A DNA stretch of 64,000 nt from Rubripirellula amarantea (GTDB lineage: Bacteria; Planctomycetota; Planctomycetia; Pirellulales; Pirellulaceae), in the NCBI RefSeq assembly GCF_007859865.1, contig NZ_SJPI01000002.1, positions 640,721-704,720 on the forward strand, in the 5' to 3' direction. The translations under genes were made by a program, and so were the position numbers. Of the stretch, positions 35,389-44,977 are shown in pieces (position 1 is the stretch's first letter; the number at the start of each line of letters is the position of its first letter). The notes beneath the pieces were generated by a model. The model was not told the DNA's origin. It made no database searches and saw nothing but the letters and a program-made list of their open reading frames with translations.

Positions 35389-36405
35389 TCAGCTTGGGAC
35401 AAAACTCTTGGCGTGAGCTTCGCGTTGGGCTAGTTCCAGGTCGTGCTGGGTCATGATGCGAGCGAGTTCTTCCAGGTCGGTCGCCGGTGTCCATCCCAGT
35501 TTTTCTTTAGCCTTGGAAGCATCGCCGAGCAACAAATCCACTTCGGCCGGACGGAAGTATCGTGGGTCAATTTCGACAAAGTCTTGATAGTCAAGATCGA
35601 GTTGTTCGAACACGAGCCGACAAAAATCTCGGACCGATTCGGTGCGTCCGGTCGCTAGCACAAAGTCGTCTGGTTCGCTGTGTTGCAGGATGCGCCACAT
35701 GCCTTCGACGTAATCCTTGGCGTAACCCCAATCGCGTTTGGCATCAAGATTTCCAAGATACAGCTTCTTTTGCATGCCGACCTTGATGCGGCCTGCGGCG
35801 CGAGTGATTTTTCGTGTGACGAAAGTTTCACCACGACGCTCTGATTCATGATTGAACAGAATACCGTTGCTGGCGAACATGTCGTAACCGCGTCGGTAGT
35901 TCACGGTTTGGTGGAATGCGTAAACCTTGGCACACGCGTAGGGCGATTGAGGGTTGAACGGCGTGGTTTCTTTTTGAGGCGTTTCAAGAACGTCGCCGTA
36001 CATCTCACTACTACTGGCCTGGTAAACCTTCGTTTGCTTTTTCTTGTTCAGCAGGCGTGCGGCTTCGAGCACATTCAACGCACCTACTCCAACCGTTTGC
36101 AAAGTGTAAACCGGTTGGTCGTACGAAACGCGGACGTGGCTTTGGGCACCGAGGTTGTAGATTTCATCGGGTTCGATGTCCAACACCAAGTTGCTTAGCG
36201 CCTGGCCATCAGTCAGGTCACCGTAGTGCAACATCATGTTTCCCTTCTCGTGCACGTCTTGGTAGATATGCTCGATTCGCTCAGTCGCAAAGGTGCTGCT
36301 ACGTCGGACGAGTCCGTGGACAAGGTATCCCTTGGAAAGCAGTAACTCGGCGAGGTAACTTCCGTCTTGGCCGGTGATGCCAGTGATGAGTGCGGATTTA
36401 GACAT
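35389..36405 (-). CDS. gmd: GDP-mannose 4,6-dehydratase
   Basis: 338 residues of the extended short-chain dehydrogenase family. NAD(P)-binding [15 protein letters not shown] at the N-terminus, SSSEMYG before the active site, and the Y-x-x-x-K pair in [13 protein letters not shown]. The sequence [17 protein letters not shown] and the late [16 protein letters not shown] are typical of Gmd. It converts GDP-D-mannose to GDP-4-keto-6-deoxymannose, the first step toward GDP-L-fucose. It is the second gene of an fcl-gmd pair, 43 bp after fcl, so both steps are cotranscribed. Confidence 0.95.
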   Translation of the reverse strand: MSKSALITGITGQDGSYLAELLLSKGYLVHGLVRRSSTFATERIEHIYQDVHEKGNMMLHYGDLTDGQALSNLVLDIEPDEIYNLGAQSHVRVSYDQPVYTLQTVGVGALNVLEAARLLNKKKQTKVYQASSSEMYGDVLETPQKETTPFNPQSPYACAKVYAFHQTVNYRRGYDMFASNGILFNHESERRGETFVTRKITRAAGRIKVGMQKKLYLGNLDAKRDWGYAKDYVEGMWRILQHSEPDDFVLATGRTESVRDFCRLVFEQLDLDYQDFVEIDPRYFRPAEVDLLLGDASKAKEKLGWTPATDLEELARIMTQHDLELAQREAHAKSFVPS

Positions 36406-36448
36406 GTCGTTGGGATTTTAGGAGCAAGATGAAAAGAAATGAACAACG

Positions 36449-37402
36449 CTAAACAGAACGCAGTTCGCCGGCTTGAGTTTCAGCCAAGAAACATTGATAG
36501 GTCCGACGTAAGCCTTCTTCCAAAGCGACTTGGTGTTTCCACCCGGTGGCATGGAGTTTCGTCGCATCGGTGCATTTGACGGGTGTACCGTCTGGACGCG
36601 AAGGGTCGGTCTCGATAGCGCCATCGTAGCCAACCGTCTTGGCGACCAATTTTGCTACCTCAAGAATTGTCACGTCAACGCCCGTGCCGACGTTGACCCA
36701 GTTGGGCGGATTATCGAGTGATGCAAGGTGAACCAGCGCATCGGCCAAATCGTCAACGTACAAAAACTCGCGACGCGGCGATCCGGTTCCCCAAATCGTC
36801 ACGCTGGGGTCACCGTTGATCTTGGCTTCATGAAAGCGACGAATCAACGCGGGTAATACGTGTGAGTGTTCGGGGTGATAATTGTCACCGGGACCGTACA
36901 AGTTGGTCGGCATCGCACTATGGAACAACACTCCATATTGGCGTCGATAGTACTCGCACAATTTCAGCCCCGAGATTTTCGCCAGCGCGTAGGCCTCGTT
37001 GGTGGATTCAAGTGGACCGGTCAGTAGCGATTCTTCAACGATTGGTTGAGCGCAATCGCGCGGATAGATGCACGTGCTACCTAGAAACAAGAACCGCTTC
37101 ACGCCGGTTTCGTGGGCGGCTCGGATGGCCGAAACCGACATCAGCACGTTGTCAGCCAAAAACTCAACCGGAAAGGTGTTGTTAGCCACGATTCCGCCAA
37201 CTTTGGCTGCGGCGAAAATGACGGCGTCGAACTTGTGATCGGCAAAGAACGCACTGGTGGCCGCCGGATCCGTCAGGTCCAGCTCATTTCGGGTCGCCGT
37301 TACGATTTCGCCGTCGATTCCTTCAAGACGCCGGCACAGCGCCGATCCAACCATTCCACGATGGCCGGCGACGAAAATCTTTCCTGATAATGCTGAGTTC
37401 AT
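36449..37402 (-). CDS. fcl: GDP-L-fucose synthase
   Basis: 317 residues. Rossmann motif [16 protein letters not shown], active-site segments GSTCIYP and [11 protein letters not shown], and the [13 protein letters not shown] helix all fit GDP-4-keto-6-deoxy-D-mannose 3,5-epimerase-4-reductase (WcaG/Fcl). It completes GDP-L-fucose for polysaccharide or glycoprotein synthesis in the cytoplasm. First gene of the pair with gmd; the 393 bp before it should contain the promoter. Confidence 0.95.
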   Translation of the reverse strand: MNSALSGKIFVAGHRGMVGSALCRRLEGIDGEIVTATRNELDLTDPAATSAFFADHKFDAVIFAAAKVGGIVANNTFPVEFLADNVLMSVSAIRAAHETGVKRFLFLGSTCIYPRDCAQPIVEESLLTGPLESTNEAYALAKISGLKLCEYYRRQYGVLFHSAMPTNLYGPGDNYHPEHSHVLPALIRRFHEAKINGDPSVTIWGTGSPRREFLYVDDLADALVHLASLDNPPNWVNVGTGVDVTILEVAKLVAKTVGYDGAIETDPSRPDGTPVKCTDATKLHATGWKHQVALEEGLRRTYQCFLAETQAGELRSV

Positions 37403-37795
37403 GGGGGAAGAATAGTTACTCAGACGGATTTCAGGGAGACTAGCGTTGGCAATTTTACCAGCGTTCTGTTGCGAATAACGCGATCAAGCGATCTGTGACG
37501 GCTTGGATACGCCAAAGGGTCCGGGCCCCCCGCCGGGCTGCACGGGTAATAACGGTCAGAGAACTTCGCGCGATCAAAGAACTTCTGGCGGTCGGGGGAA
37601 GCTAATCGTCTGCATTCGATACTGATGGCTGTTCGACCGATCACTATGAAAGCAACCCGCGTGGTCATCGCTCAGGAACGGTTTTCCTTGGCTCTCTCCG
37701 CGTCGAACGGTGGGCAAACGCCTCTTCACTCCGGGGGCGAACGTTTGTTTCGGGATGCACAAATTCCCTCTCATATTCATGGAAGAAGTTGTAGG
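37403..37795. other. divergent intergenic region upstream of fcl
   Basis: 393 bases. The plus-strand open frame from 37625 lacks protein character before ATG 37796. A GC-rich segment (GGGTCCGGGCCCCCCGCC near 37519) is notable, but I see no clear promoter or hairpin. Confidence 0.4.
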
Positions 37796-40618
37796 ATGCG
37801 TAAGGAAATCAAACGCAAGTTGTTGGTCTGGCCGTTGATAGCGTCTGCTTCGATCACCGCGATCAGTTTTATCCAGATCCATACACCGCGAATCGGTGCG
37901 TTTGCGGGCACCAGCGGATTGTCGGCATGGCTCGCTCAGCGTCGCAGCGATCTGCTGGGCGACCAACCGCTGGTCAACGCATGGGCGGCCAACAAGACCT
38001 GCTCTCATGATGACACCTTCATTGGGGCGGACCATCGTATCCTAGCGCCAATACGGAACGAGAACTACGAACTCGCCGGAATGGTCAACGCTCCGCTCGC
38101 GTCGAACACGTTGACGCAAGTCAATGACGAGTCCGCGTCCACCATCGATCGTCTGTTGATCAACTTGCTTGGTCAAGAATGGGCCGGCGGAGTGATTGGT
38201 GAAACCACGTTCGGTTCACCCATGCGTCAACACGCAGGATTCTTGGATCTGACCGGATCGCACTCGGACAACGTCGGCGCCGGCAAGGTTTCGGTCAACA
38301 GCAATGCGATTGGCACTCGTGCCTTGGCGCACCTTCGCCGTCGAGAACCAACGCTAGTCGTCGAGCCTGCAACGCTGGCGTCGCTAAACACCGAGATTCC
38401 TGAAGGTGTGATTGAGCTGTTGCCGCAAAACGTGAGGAACCAAAAATCGGTGTTGGAAACGACAACGCCGCGTAGGTCGATGTTGCCCAAGTCCGTGCAA
38501 GTGCTCGCCAAACCCGCCCCATCGGAAACACCAACGGCGACCTCACCCGCCGGTTGGCCGCAGACGCCTCGCTTGATGGAACAGATCGACACGTTGCGCC
38601 AAACGGTTCAGTACACCGCTGGCGACGATGTCAGTGCGATCGCTCGCTGGACGGATCGCATCGTTACGTCGGTTGAGTCATTGCAGTTGCTAACACGTCT
38701 CGGAGATCCTGCCGCGGCTGAACTGATTGAACAGCTCGAAACTTATGCTCTCGACGGACTTCGTTCTGCGGAATTGGTGAAGGATCGCGACACGCAGATG
38801 AACATGCTGCGAGTCGCACACGCCCTGAATCGTCGCGTTTCCGTATGGAAACCGATTAGCGAACTTAATCAAGCGAGCGATTCGAACCGGCACGGTATCG
38901 TTTGGAAAAGCAGCGAAGCGTCCCCATCGTCGGTTCACGCAGCGATCGCCGCAGTGCGTCGCGACGTGGCTGCTAGCGAGGATCGTCAAACGTGGGCGGA
39001 TTACCTGCTGTTGGAAGACCTCGACCGTGCCGCATTGAATGCCACGATGGACCGTTCGGTGGTTGCCCAGCGAGTGCTTTCGCGACTCGATTGGCACGCC
39101 CTTGATAGCGACCAATTGCTCTGGCTCAGCCGTCCGTCCGTGCAACGTCTCGCCGATGCGATTCGGCCGTGGACTGCGCAAGCGATCGACTACGCCGAGT
39201 TGCTGCGACAAATCGAACGTCAGGAATCCGACGCCATCGACCTGGCCGCCATCGACATCGCTGGAAGTGTGCAAACGCTTCGATTTGCCGATCGCGACCA
39301 CGCTCGCAATGTCGCCGGTTCACTCAACACGCACTATCGCAACGCGAACGTTCGGCTGGCGATGAGTGAAGCAATGCTCAATCGCTTATTGCCAAGCGTT
39401 GAACCAAAGACCGTTCCGGTTCGCACCCAAGTTCTGGGCAGCCAAGTACGTGGGATTTCACAAATCAAAAGTGACCTGCAAGTTTCGCTCAATCCAACAG
39501 CCCAACACTGGTCGCTCAATCTGCAAACGTTGGGCAACGTCAGTTCGTTGACGACGGGAAAGAGCGGTCCGGTAGCCATTCGAACCAGTGGGTCGAGTGA
39601 CTTTGTCGCCAACGCACCCATTTTGGTGACTCGTGAAGGAGTTACCCTGGGCAATGTTGCCGTCGATGTTCGAGGTCGCACCAAGCTGCGAGGAATTCGT
39701 TCGCAGTACGATGGTTGGCCGCTCGTGGGTGCATTGGTTCGCAGCTATGCGAACAACAAGTTCGATTCTATGAAACCCGCATCCAGCCGGATCGTTAGCA
39801 ATCAAATTCGTAGCCAAGTTGCAAGCGAAGTTGACACCAAGTTGGACGAACAGGTGGACATCGCTAGCGAGAAGCTTAGCAAGATGGTCCTCGGACCGTT
39901 GGGTCGTATGAAGCTTGATCCCCAAGTCATCGACATGCAAACGACCGAGCAGCGATTGGTCGCACGCTATCGCCTTGCCGGAGATTGGCAACTCGCAGCG
40001 TTCACTCCGCGGCCTCGCGCTCCACGTACTAGTTTGATGAGTGTCCAGGCTCATCAATCCGCCATCAATAACACGCTTGAACAGCTTGTTCCTCGTGAAG
40101 AACCGATGTCGATCAGCGATGTGGCGGTTCATGCGGCCGACATGTTCGGACAATCCATTGAGATACCTGCTGATGTCCCCGATGATGTGGTGATCCAGTT
40201 CGCTCGGACTCGTCCGATCACCGTCGAAGTAGAAGATGGAAAAATGTGGATCACGCTTCGAGTGACCAAGCTGAAGCGAGGTGAGAGCCTTCGTTTGACC
40301 AACTTCATCGTGCGAGCCCTGTATCGTCCCGAGGCGAACGGATTGCAAGCGTCGCTGGTCCGCGATGGACATCTGCGAATTAGCGGTCCCAACATGTCGA
40401 TGCGAGAACGACTTCCCGTGCGAGCAATCTTCAATAAGGTGCTTTCGGCTGACCGACCGCTACCGTTAACGCTGCCCGCACTGGTTCAGCATCCGTCAAT
40501 GGAAGGTCTCGCGATCAGCCAGATGGAACTTCGCGACGGTTGGATCGCCATCGCGGTCAGCGAGCATAACGAGCCGAAGGTAGCATGGAACACGGTGCGA
40601 GATGTCTCGACCAAGTGA
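37796..40618 (+). CDS. large secreted/anchored protein of unknown function
   Basis: 940 residues from ATG 37796, chosen because a basic, hydrophobic N-terminus (RKEIKRKLLVWPLIASASITAISFI) follows and the region before it is not coding-like. The middle is helix-rich (many Arg/Leu/Ala stretches), the second half (about 520-930) is more beta-rich, with RVRTQVLGSQVRGISQIKSD-like strands and a tandem look. No enzyme motif found. Long proteins of this sort are frequent in Pirellulales; function unknown. A tandem array lies just after its stop. Confidence 0.7.
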   Translation: MRKEIKRKLLVWPLIASASITAISFIQIHTPRIGAFAGTSGLSAWLAQRRSDLLGDQPLVNAWAANKTCSHDDTFIGADHRILAPIRNENYELAGMVNAPLASNTLTQVNDESASTIDRLLINLLGQEWAGGVIGETTFGSPMRQHAGFLDLTGSHSDNVGAGKVSVNSNAIGTRALAHLRRREPTLVVEPATLASLNTEIPEGVIELLPQNVRNQKSVLETTTPRRSMLPKSVQVLAKPAPSETPTATSPAGWPQTPRLMEQIDTLRQTVQYTAGDDVSAIARWTDRIVTSVESLQLLTRLGDPAAAELIEQLETYALDGLRSAELVKDRDTQMNMLRVAHALNRRVSVWKPISELNQASDSNRHGIVWKSSEASPSSVHAAIAAVRRDVAASEDRQTWADYLLLEDLDRAALNATMDRSVVAQRVLSRLDWHALDSDQLLWLSRPSVQRLADAIRPWTAQAIDYAELLRQIERQESDAIDLAAIDIAGSVQTLRFADRDHARNVAGSLNTHYRNANVRLAMSEAMLNRLLPSVEPKTVPVRTQVLGSQVRGISQIKSDLQVSLNPTAQHWSLNLQTLGNVSSLTTGKSGPVAIRTSGSSDFVANAPILVTREGVTLGNVAVDVRGRTKLRGIRSQYDGWPLVGALVRSYANNKFDSMKPASSRIVSNQIRSQVASEVDTKLDEQVDIASEKLSKMVLGPLGRMKLDPQVIDMQTTEQRLVARYRLAGDWQLAAFTPRPRAPRTSLMSVQAHQSAINNTLEQLVPREEPMSISDVAVHAADMFGQSIEIPADVPDDVVIQFARTRPITVEVEDGKMWITLRVTKLKRGESLRLTNFIVRALYRPEANGLQASLVRDGHLRISGPNMSMRERLPVRAIFNKVLSADRPLPLTLPALVQHPSMEGLAISQMELRDGWIAIAVSEHNEPKVAWNTVRDVSTK

Positions 40619-40680
40619 CCGACGCTACGTGCGAGGTCAACGACGCTTGGTATGGGAAGCTATGCCATTGATACTAGGTT

Positions 40681-40764
40681 GTCGACACTAAGTTATCGAC
40701 GCTGAGTGATCGACGTTGAGTTCTAGACGCTAAGTGATCGCCGTTAAGTTCTAGCAGCTAAGTG
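40681..40764. repeat. 14-bp degenerate tandem array, 6 units
   Basis: Units of ATCGACGCTGAGTG type alternating with CTAGACGCTAAGTG, period exactly 14, with diverged copies on both flanks. It lies in the 280-bp gap between the large secreted gene and rsmH. Confidence 0.85.
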
Positions 40765-40898
40765 CTAGAAGCAATGTTGGTGAAGCTAAGCGTTGGCCAA
40801 CGGCGGCCAGGAAGTCAGCGTCCAACCATTCACCGTCAGCCCTTCGCCATCAGTTTTCGCCGCCGGTCTTCGTTCTGATGACGAAGACTGGCCGGCAG

Positions 40899-41801
40899 TT
40901 AAACTCGCTCGGCGACTCGCAGTTTGGCGCTTCTGGCTCGCGGGTTCGCTGCGACCTCTGCATCGGTTGGACGCAGCGGTTTCTTCGTCAAAATGTTCCA
41001 GCGTTCGTCGTCACGAAACGCGTTCTTGACGATCCGATCTTCGAGCGAATGAAAGCTGATCACGACCATGCGACCGCCGGGGCGAAGCCAATCCGGCGCC
41101 GCCGCAAGCGTACGCGTCAGGATTCCGAGTTCATCGTTGACCACGATACGTAGCGCTTGAAACGTTCGAGTCGCCGGATGGATGTCGTGGTTCTTGCTTC
41201 GTGGCACACACCGTCGACAAACATCAACAAGTTGATCGACGGTCTTGACTGGATCTTCCTTACGACGTCGCGCGATGATCTCTCGAGCGATTCGGCGGCT
41301 GTAGCGTTCCTCACCAAATTGATAGATCGCGTTGGCAATCTCTTCTTCTTTCTTCCATGCCAACCAATCATACGCGGGATGCCCGTTTTCCGGGTCGAAA
41401 CGCAAATCAAGCGGTCCATCCTCGGTGTAGCTGAACCCTCGCGAACGGTCCGCCAATTGGTCGCTCGAAAGTCCCAGGTCCAACACCATCGCGTCGATCG
41501 AATCGGCGTCCATCGCCGCCATGGCTTTCGGCGTTGCTTCGTAGCTGCCTAGGAAAACAGTCAATCGCTTATCGTGCGGTTGCGAATCAACGCGTTCGCT
41601 CACTTCGGGGTCACGGTCAAGCCCAAAGATGCGCACGTCGTCATCAGGCAACTTCTTCAGCAGTAAGTCGGAGTGCCCGCCACCACCATAAGTGCCATCG
41701 ACGATCGTCTTGGGATCAATCTCGCTGACCCAGTGCACGATCTCATCTGGCATGACCGAAACATGAACAGAGTCACTAACGGGCACTGGCGATAACCTCA
41801 T
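40899..41801 (-). CDS. rsmH: 16S rRNA (cytosine1402-N4)-methyltransferase
   Basis: 300 residues. Characteristic motifs are VHVSVMPDEIVHW at the start, VDGTYGGGGHSDLLL (SAM-binding), GLDRDP, DLGLSSDQL and the late GGRMVVISFHSLEDRIVK. It methylates C1402 of 16S rRNA. The ATG at 41801 is preferred over 41753 because the HVSVM block belongs to the conserved start; this makes it overlap the preceding gene by 26 bp. In most bacteria rsmH opens the dcw division cluster; here no mra, fts or mur gene is near, in line with the reduced division machinery of planctomycetes. Confidence 0.95.
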   Translation of the reverse strand: MRLSPVPVSDSVHVSVMPDEIVHWVSEIDPKTIVDGTYGGGGHSDLLLKKLPDDDVRIFGLDRDPEVSERVDSQPHDKRLTVFLGSYEATPKAMAAMDADSIDAMVLDLGLSSDQLADRSRGFSYTEDGPLDLRFDPENGHPAYDWLAWKKEEEIANAIYQFGEERYSRRIAREIIARRRKEDPVKTVDQLVDVCRRCVPRSKNHDIHPATRTFQALRIVVNDELGILTRTLAAAPDWLRPGGRMVVISFHSLEDRIVKNAFRDDERWNILTKKPLRPTDAEVAANPRARSAKLRVAERV

Positions 41802-42687
41802 CGCAGTGCAACGCCGCGTTCATGTTGTTCACCACTTCCTTCAAACGTTGCAGGTCTCCACCCTGAACCTCCGCCGCCAACCAGCCTTGAAACTGGATGT
41901 CATGCAGCGCGGTTTCGACGGATGCCCAATCGATGTCTCCTTCGCCGATCTTGGTGAACTGACCGCTTCCTCGCGAGAATCCTTTGATGTCGAGTTTTTG
42001 AATGCGTGAGCCCAATGTGCGAATCCACGCGGCCGGATCGCCGTACTTCCAGTGGTTGCCGATGTCGAATTGAACGCCCACCAGTGGCGAATCAAAGTGG
42101 TCAATGAACTTGGCAAGATCCTCCGCAGTTTGGTCGCTACCGCCATCGTGATCGTACAGGAAGTGATTCCAAACGTTCTCGATCAGGATCGCTACTTTGT
42201 TCTCTTCGGCAACCGGAAGAGCAGCTTCGACGGCGGCGACCGCGCGTGAATAGACTTCTTCGGCGGTACCGTCTTTGCCATGACCGGGAACCAACAGCAT
42301 CGTGTCAGCACCCATCGCACGAGTCTCCCGGATACCGGCTTTAAGTTTCGTGAGCGCATCAGCGCGAACCGCGTCGTCCGGATCGGTGTGTCGTACTTCC
42401 CAGTGATATCCGCCGACGGTGCCGTCAATGATAAGACCAGTCTTTTCCGCCGCCGCATTGGCTGACTCAACATCCGTGCCCGGAACGTTCATCTCGACAC
42501 CTTCGAAGCCGGCTTCGAGTGCGATCGTGAACTTTTCTTCAAGGCTACCTTTTCCGCCGATCATGCCGATCTTGAGGGTGCGTCGTAACCACGGTGTTTC
42601 CGTGCGATCGGCAAACGCGTGCGATCGCGTAAAGGCAAGACCAGTGCCAATCGCAGCGGCTTGAAGGAAGGAGCGTCGACTTTGCAT
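41776..42687 (-). CDS. Tat-type TIM-barrel protein, sugar-phosphate isomerase/epimerase family
   Basis: 303 residues from ATG 42687, where a classic twin-arginine signal begins (MQSRRSFLQAAAIGTGLA). The longer frame to 42846 is rejected. TIM-barrel landmarks: LKIGMIGGKGSLEEKF, GFEGVEMNVPG, LLVPGHGKDG, LIENVWNHFLY, VGVQFDIGNHWKYGDP and KLDIKGFSRG, with the Glu/Asp/His set of xylose-isomerase-like metal sites. Exported, substrate unknown. Its 3' end overlaps rsmH, so it may drive rsmH transcription. Confidence 0.85.
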   Translation of the reverse strand: MQSRRSFLQAAAIGTGLAFTRSHAFADRTETPWLRRTLKIGMIGGKGSLEEKFTIALEAGFEGVEMNVPGTDVESANAAAEKTGLIIDGTVGGYHWEVRHTDPDDAVRADALTKLKAGIRETRAMGADTMLLVPGHGKDGTAEEVYSRAVAAVEAALPVAEENKVAILIENVWNHFLYDHDGGSDQTAEDLAKFIDHFDSPLVGVQFDIGNHWKYGDPAAWIRTLGSRIQKLDIKGFSRGSGQFTKIGEGDIDWASVETALHDIQFQGWLAAEVQGGDLQRLKEVVNNMNAALHCDEVIASAR

Positions 42688-43051
42688 GGTGCCATCAGCG
42701 TAGAAGGAAGGAATGGAGGTGATCCCGAACCAGTTTAACACGCCACCGCAATCGCGTGCAGGGATCATCGACAATACCGCAACAATCGCAACCGTCGTGG
42801 TCATTCGCGAGCCCTTTCCTAAGCCCTTAGGTAAGCTCAAACGCAACTGTCGCCGATAGCCAACTATGTCCCCTGGCCGACTTCACTTGCCTGACCGGCA
42901 ACGTTTCGCACTCATTCGCTCGAACAGCACGAAGCTCGTTCGAGTACGGCCGATCGGGACCCCCGCCAAAACACCGACCTGCCACAGTTGCAACCGCGAC
43001 CGCTCAACGCACATGCCGTCGCTTGCTACTGAGTCAAAGGATTGATCACGA
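42688..43051. other. divergent intergenic region
   Basis: 364 bases without a supportable gene. The only structure noticed is the small palindrome CCTAAG-CC-CTTAGG at 42818-42831. Confidence 0.4.
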
Positions 43052-44623
43052 ATGACTCGTTTCACGCTTCGCCAGCATTGGTCTGCAAAGATTGCCAGTC
43101 TCGTTCTATCACTCGTGCCGTTGAACGCTGTTGTCTCAGCCGCCGACGTCTCTGGTCTAGAGACCGCTGCCACAGTGATGACGCCCGTCATCGACTTTCC
43201 AATGCTTAACGGCCACGACATCGTGGATCGCATCGTGGATCGCATCACCGATCGCGACCAGCCAAGCAACGACGTAAGTCTCGACGACAATCCTAGTTTC
43301 CGGGATACGTGTAGCTGGGGAACTCATGATTCGTGTCCGCTGCCAACGATGGCCGCCGAACGAATTTCCAATCACTCGACCTCGGCGTTTGCCAGTGCAG
43401 TGCTGGGCACAGTCGGCATCCGAGTGCAACAGATCGTCGAGCCGTTCGCGATGATTGAACCCCAGGTCAGCCTGGACGCCGCCACGACTCAGCTCGCTCG
43501 CGTGGATGGTTTCCTGTCGTGGTGGCAGCGGCACTTGGCGCCGAAACCGCAGTCCACTCCGTTGGTCGACCAATGGGTCAGCTCGATCGACGAGCGATTA
43601 AAGCAGATCGCGACAATGGAACCACTCGATGTGGAACCGATTGCTGCGGATTTGGTCGACCGTGGTGAGGTTGAAGTCAGCGAGGCAATGCCGGTGGGTT
43701 CGAGCGACCACTTTGAAGCCAGCTTCGGGCCCAGCGTCGTCATGACAGAACCCAGCGTCGTCATGACAGAAAGCAGCGTCGTCATGACAAACGCTGACGT
43801 GGTTACGCCCTCATCCGAACCGAGCAAGCCCGCCGCATCCCAACCGGCAGACGGCGAAGTCGGCATTGAGGTCGTGCGAATTGATCCGCGTGTGGGTGGC
43901 GGTCCAGTGATCGCAACCATCGCTGACGACTATCTGCCCTACGATCTGACTCAACAGGATCGCAAACTATGGAGCTACTTTGCCAGCACGCGGCGTCCTT
44001 TCTGTAATCGACAATCACGACTGGTTGAATCGCCCATCGCGGATTCAATGTCCCAGTACATCGCTTGGACTGGTAAGGAAGTCTTCAGCGACCAAGGCCA
44101 AGACGTCGCAACGCCCGTTGCCCCCAACGGCGCGGAACCGGTCGATGCCCTAGCCTTCGTCGAACCGCAACAACCCGTGAACGCGAAGGCGTTTGTCGAG
44201 CCCAAGACCAGCGAGCAACAACTCGAAGACGCAAAGATCGCCCTCGCGTTTGAAACGATCAGCCGCTGGGCAAACCGAGTTCCACCGGCGATGGACCTGA
44301 GCGTCCTCGGTAGCGGGTTGGCTGAGATCGTTAACCAAGGCCAAACCGTGATCGGACAAGCTGCGATCTCGATCGCCGAATCTCTGCCAGTCGAAGCGAA
44401 GAAAGAGAAGATCGCATCGGCAGGTGAAAAACTGCTCGCCCGAGCCGAAGCAGTGGAAGCGGCCGCCGATCCAATCAACGCCCTTTCGAATCCCGTCGCC
44501 AACCCATTCGACTTCACCGAGATCGTGGACATCGCCAAAGCATGGCAAGCCGATCAACCAGTCGTTTTCGTGGGACCCACCGTTGAGATCGCAACCGCGC
44601 CAGCGACAAAGAGCATTCGCTAA
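43052..44623 (+). CDS. secreted protein with in-frame short repeats, unknown function
   Basis: 523 residues. A signal peptide (SAKIASLVLSLVPLNAVVSA) is followed by low-complexity and repeat stretches: IVDRIVDRITDRD near residue 57 and PSVVMTE/PSVVMTE/SSVVMTN near 230, coded by 21-bp units at 43732-43794. Later parts are Ala/Glu/Val-rich helices. No domain is recognisable. The repeats and biased composition suggest a fast-evolving exported protein. The gene is followed by tandem arrays and convergent with the FemAB-like gene. Confidence 0.65.
   Translation: MTRFTLRQHWSAKIASLVLSLVPLNAVVSAADVSGLETAATVMTPVIDFPMLNGHDIVDRIVDRITDRDQPSNDVSLDDNPSFRDTCSWGTHDSCPLPTMAAERISNHSTSAFASAVLGTVGIRVQQIVEPFAMIEPQVSLDAATTQLARVDGFLSWWQRHLAPKPQSTPLVDQWVSSIDERLKQIATMEPLDVEPIAADLVDRGEVEVSEAMPVGSSDHFEASFGPSVVMTEPSVVMTESSVVMTNADVVTPSSEPSKPAASQPADGEVGIEVVRIDPRVGGGPVIATIADDYLPYDLTQQDRKLWSYFASTRRPFCNRQSRLVESPIADSMSQYIAWTGKEVFSDQGQDVATPVAPNGAEPVDALAFVEPQQPVNAKAFVEPKTSEQQLEDAKIALAFETISRWANRVPPAMDLSVLGSGLAEIVNQGQTVIGQAAISIAESLPVEAKKEKIASAGEKLLARAEAVEAAADPINALSNPVANPFDFTEIVDIAKAWQADQPVVFVGPTVEIATAPATKSIR
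43732..43794. repeat. 21-bp tandem repeat inside a coding region, 3 units
   Basis: CCCAGCGTCGTCATGACAGA-type unit, two identical copies and one altered, in frame, encoding (P/S)SVVMT(E/N). Confidence 0.85.
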
Positions 44624-44677
44624 TCGCATTCGCCAACACCGCGTTTGCGTTCACGCTATGTCGTTAGAAGCCTGATC

Positions 44678-44733
44678 GTGAAGCAAGGTGCCCGTTCATC
44701 GGCGCGTGAAGCAGGGGGCCCGTTCATCAGCGC
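44678..44733. repeat. 28-bp tandem duplication
   Basis: Two copies beginning GTGAAGCA and ending GTTCATC(G/A)GCGC, three differences, 54 bp after the stop of the secreted-protein gene. Confidence 0.85.
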
Positions 44734-44815
44734 GAGTGAAGATCGACTTCTCGCCGTCGCATGCCCAGGCGTCTTCTCCTGCTCATTCGTCTGCGATTAC
44801 TCATTCGTCTCTGAT

Positions 44816-44977
44816 CACCCAGGCGTCTACAGTCACCCAGGCGTATACAGTCACCCCGGCGTATACAGGCAACCAGTCGTCTTCGATCAACCAGGCGTCT
44901 TCGCTTGCTCTAGCGGCGGTGCTTGTTCAAGCGGCGGTGCTTGCCCAAGAGTAGGGGCTTGCCCGAGAGAAGTCGGG
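44816..44977. repeat. 18-bp tandem array crossing a stop codon, about 9 units
   Basis: Five units of CACCCAGGCGTATACAGT type are followed in the same 18-bp register by four units of TG(C/T)(T/C)C(A/T)AGCGGCGGTGCT type. The stop codon of the FemAB/GNAT-like gene (44887-44889) falls within the array, so half is untranslated and half encodes the C-terminal hexapeptide repeats. Confidence 0.85.
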
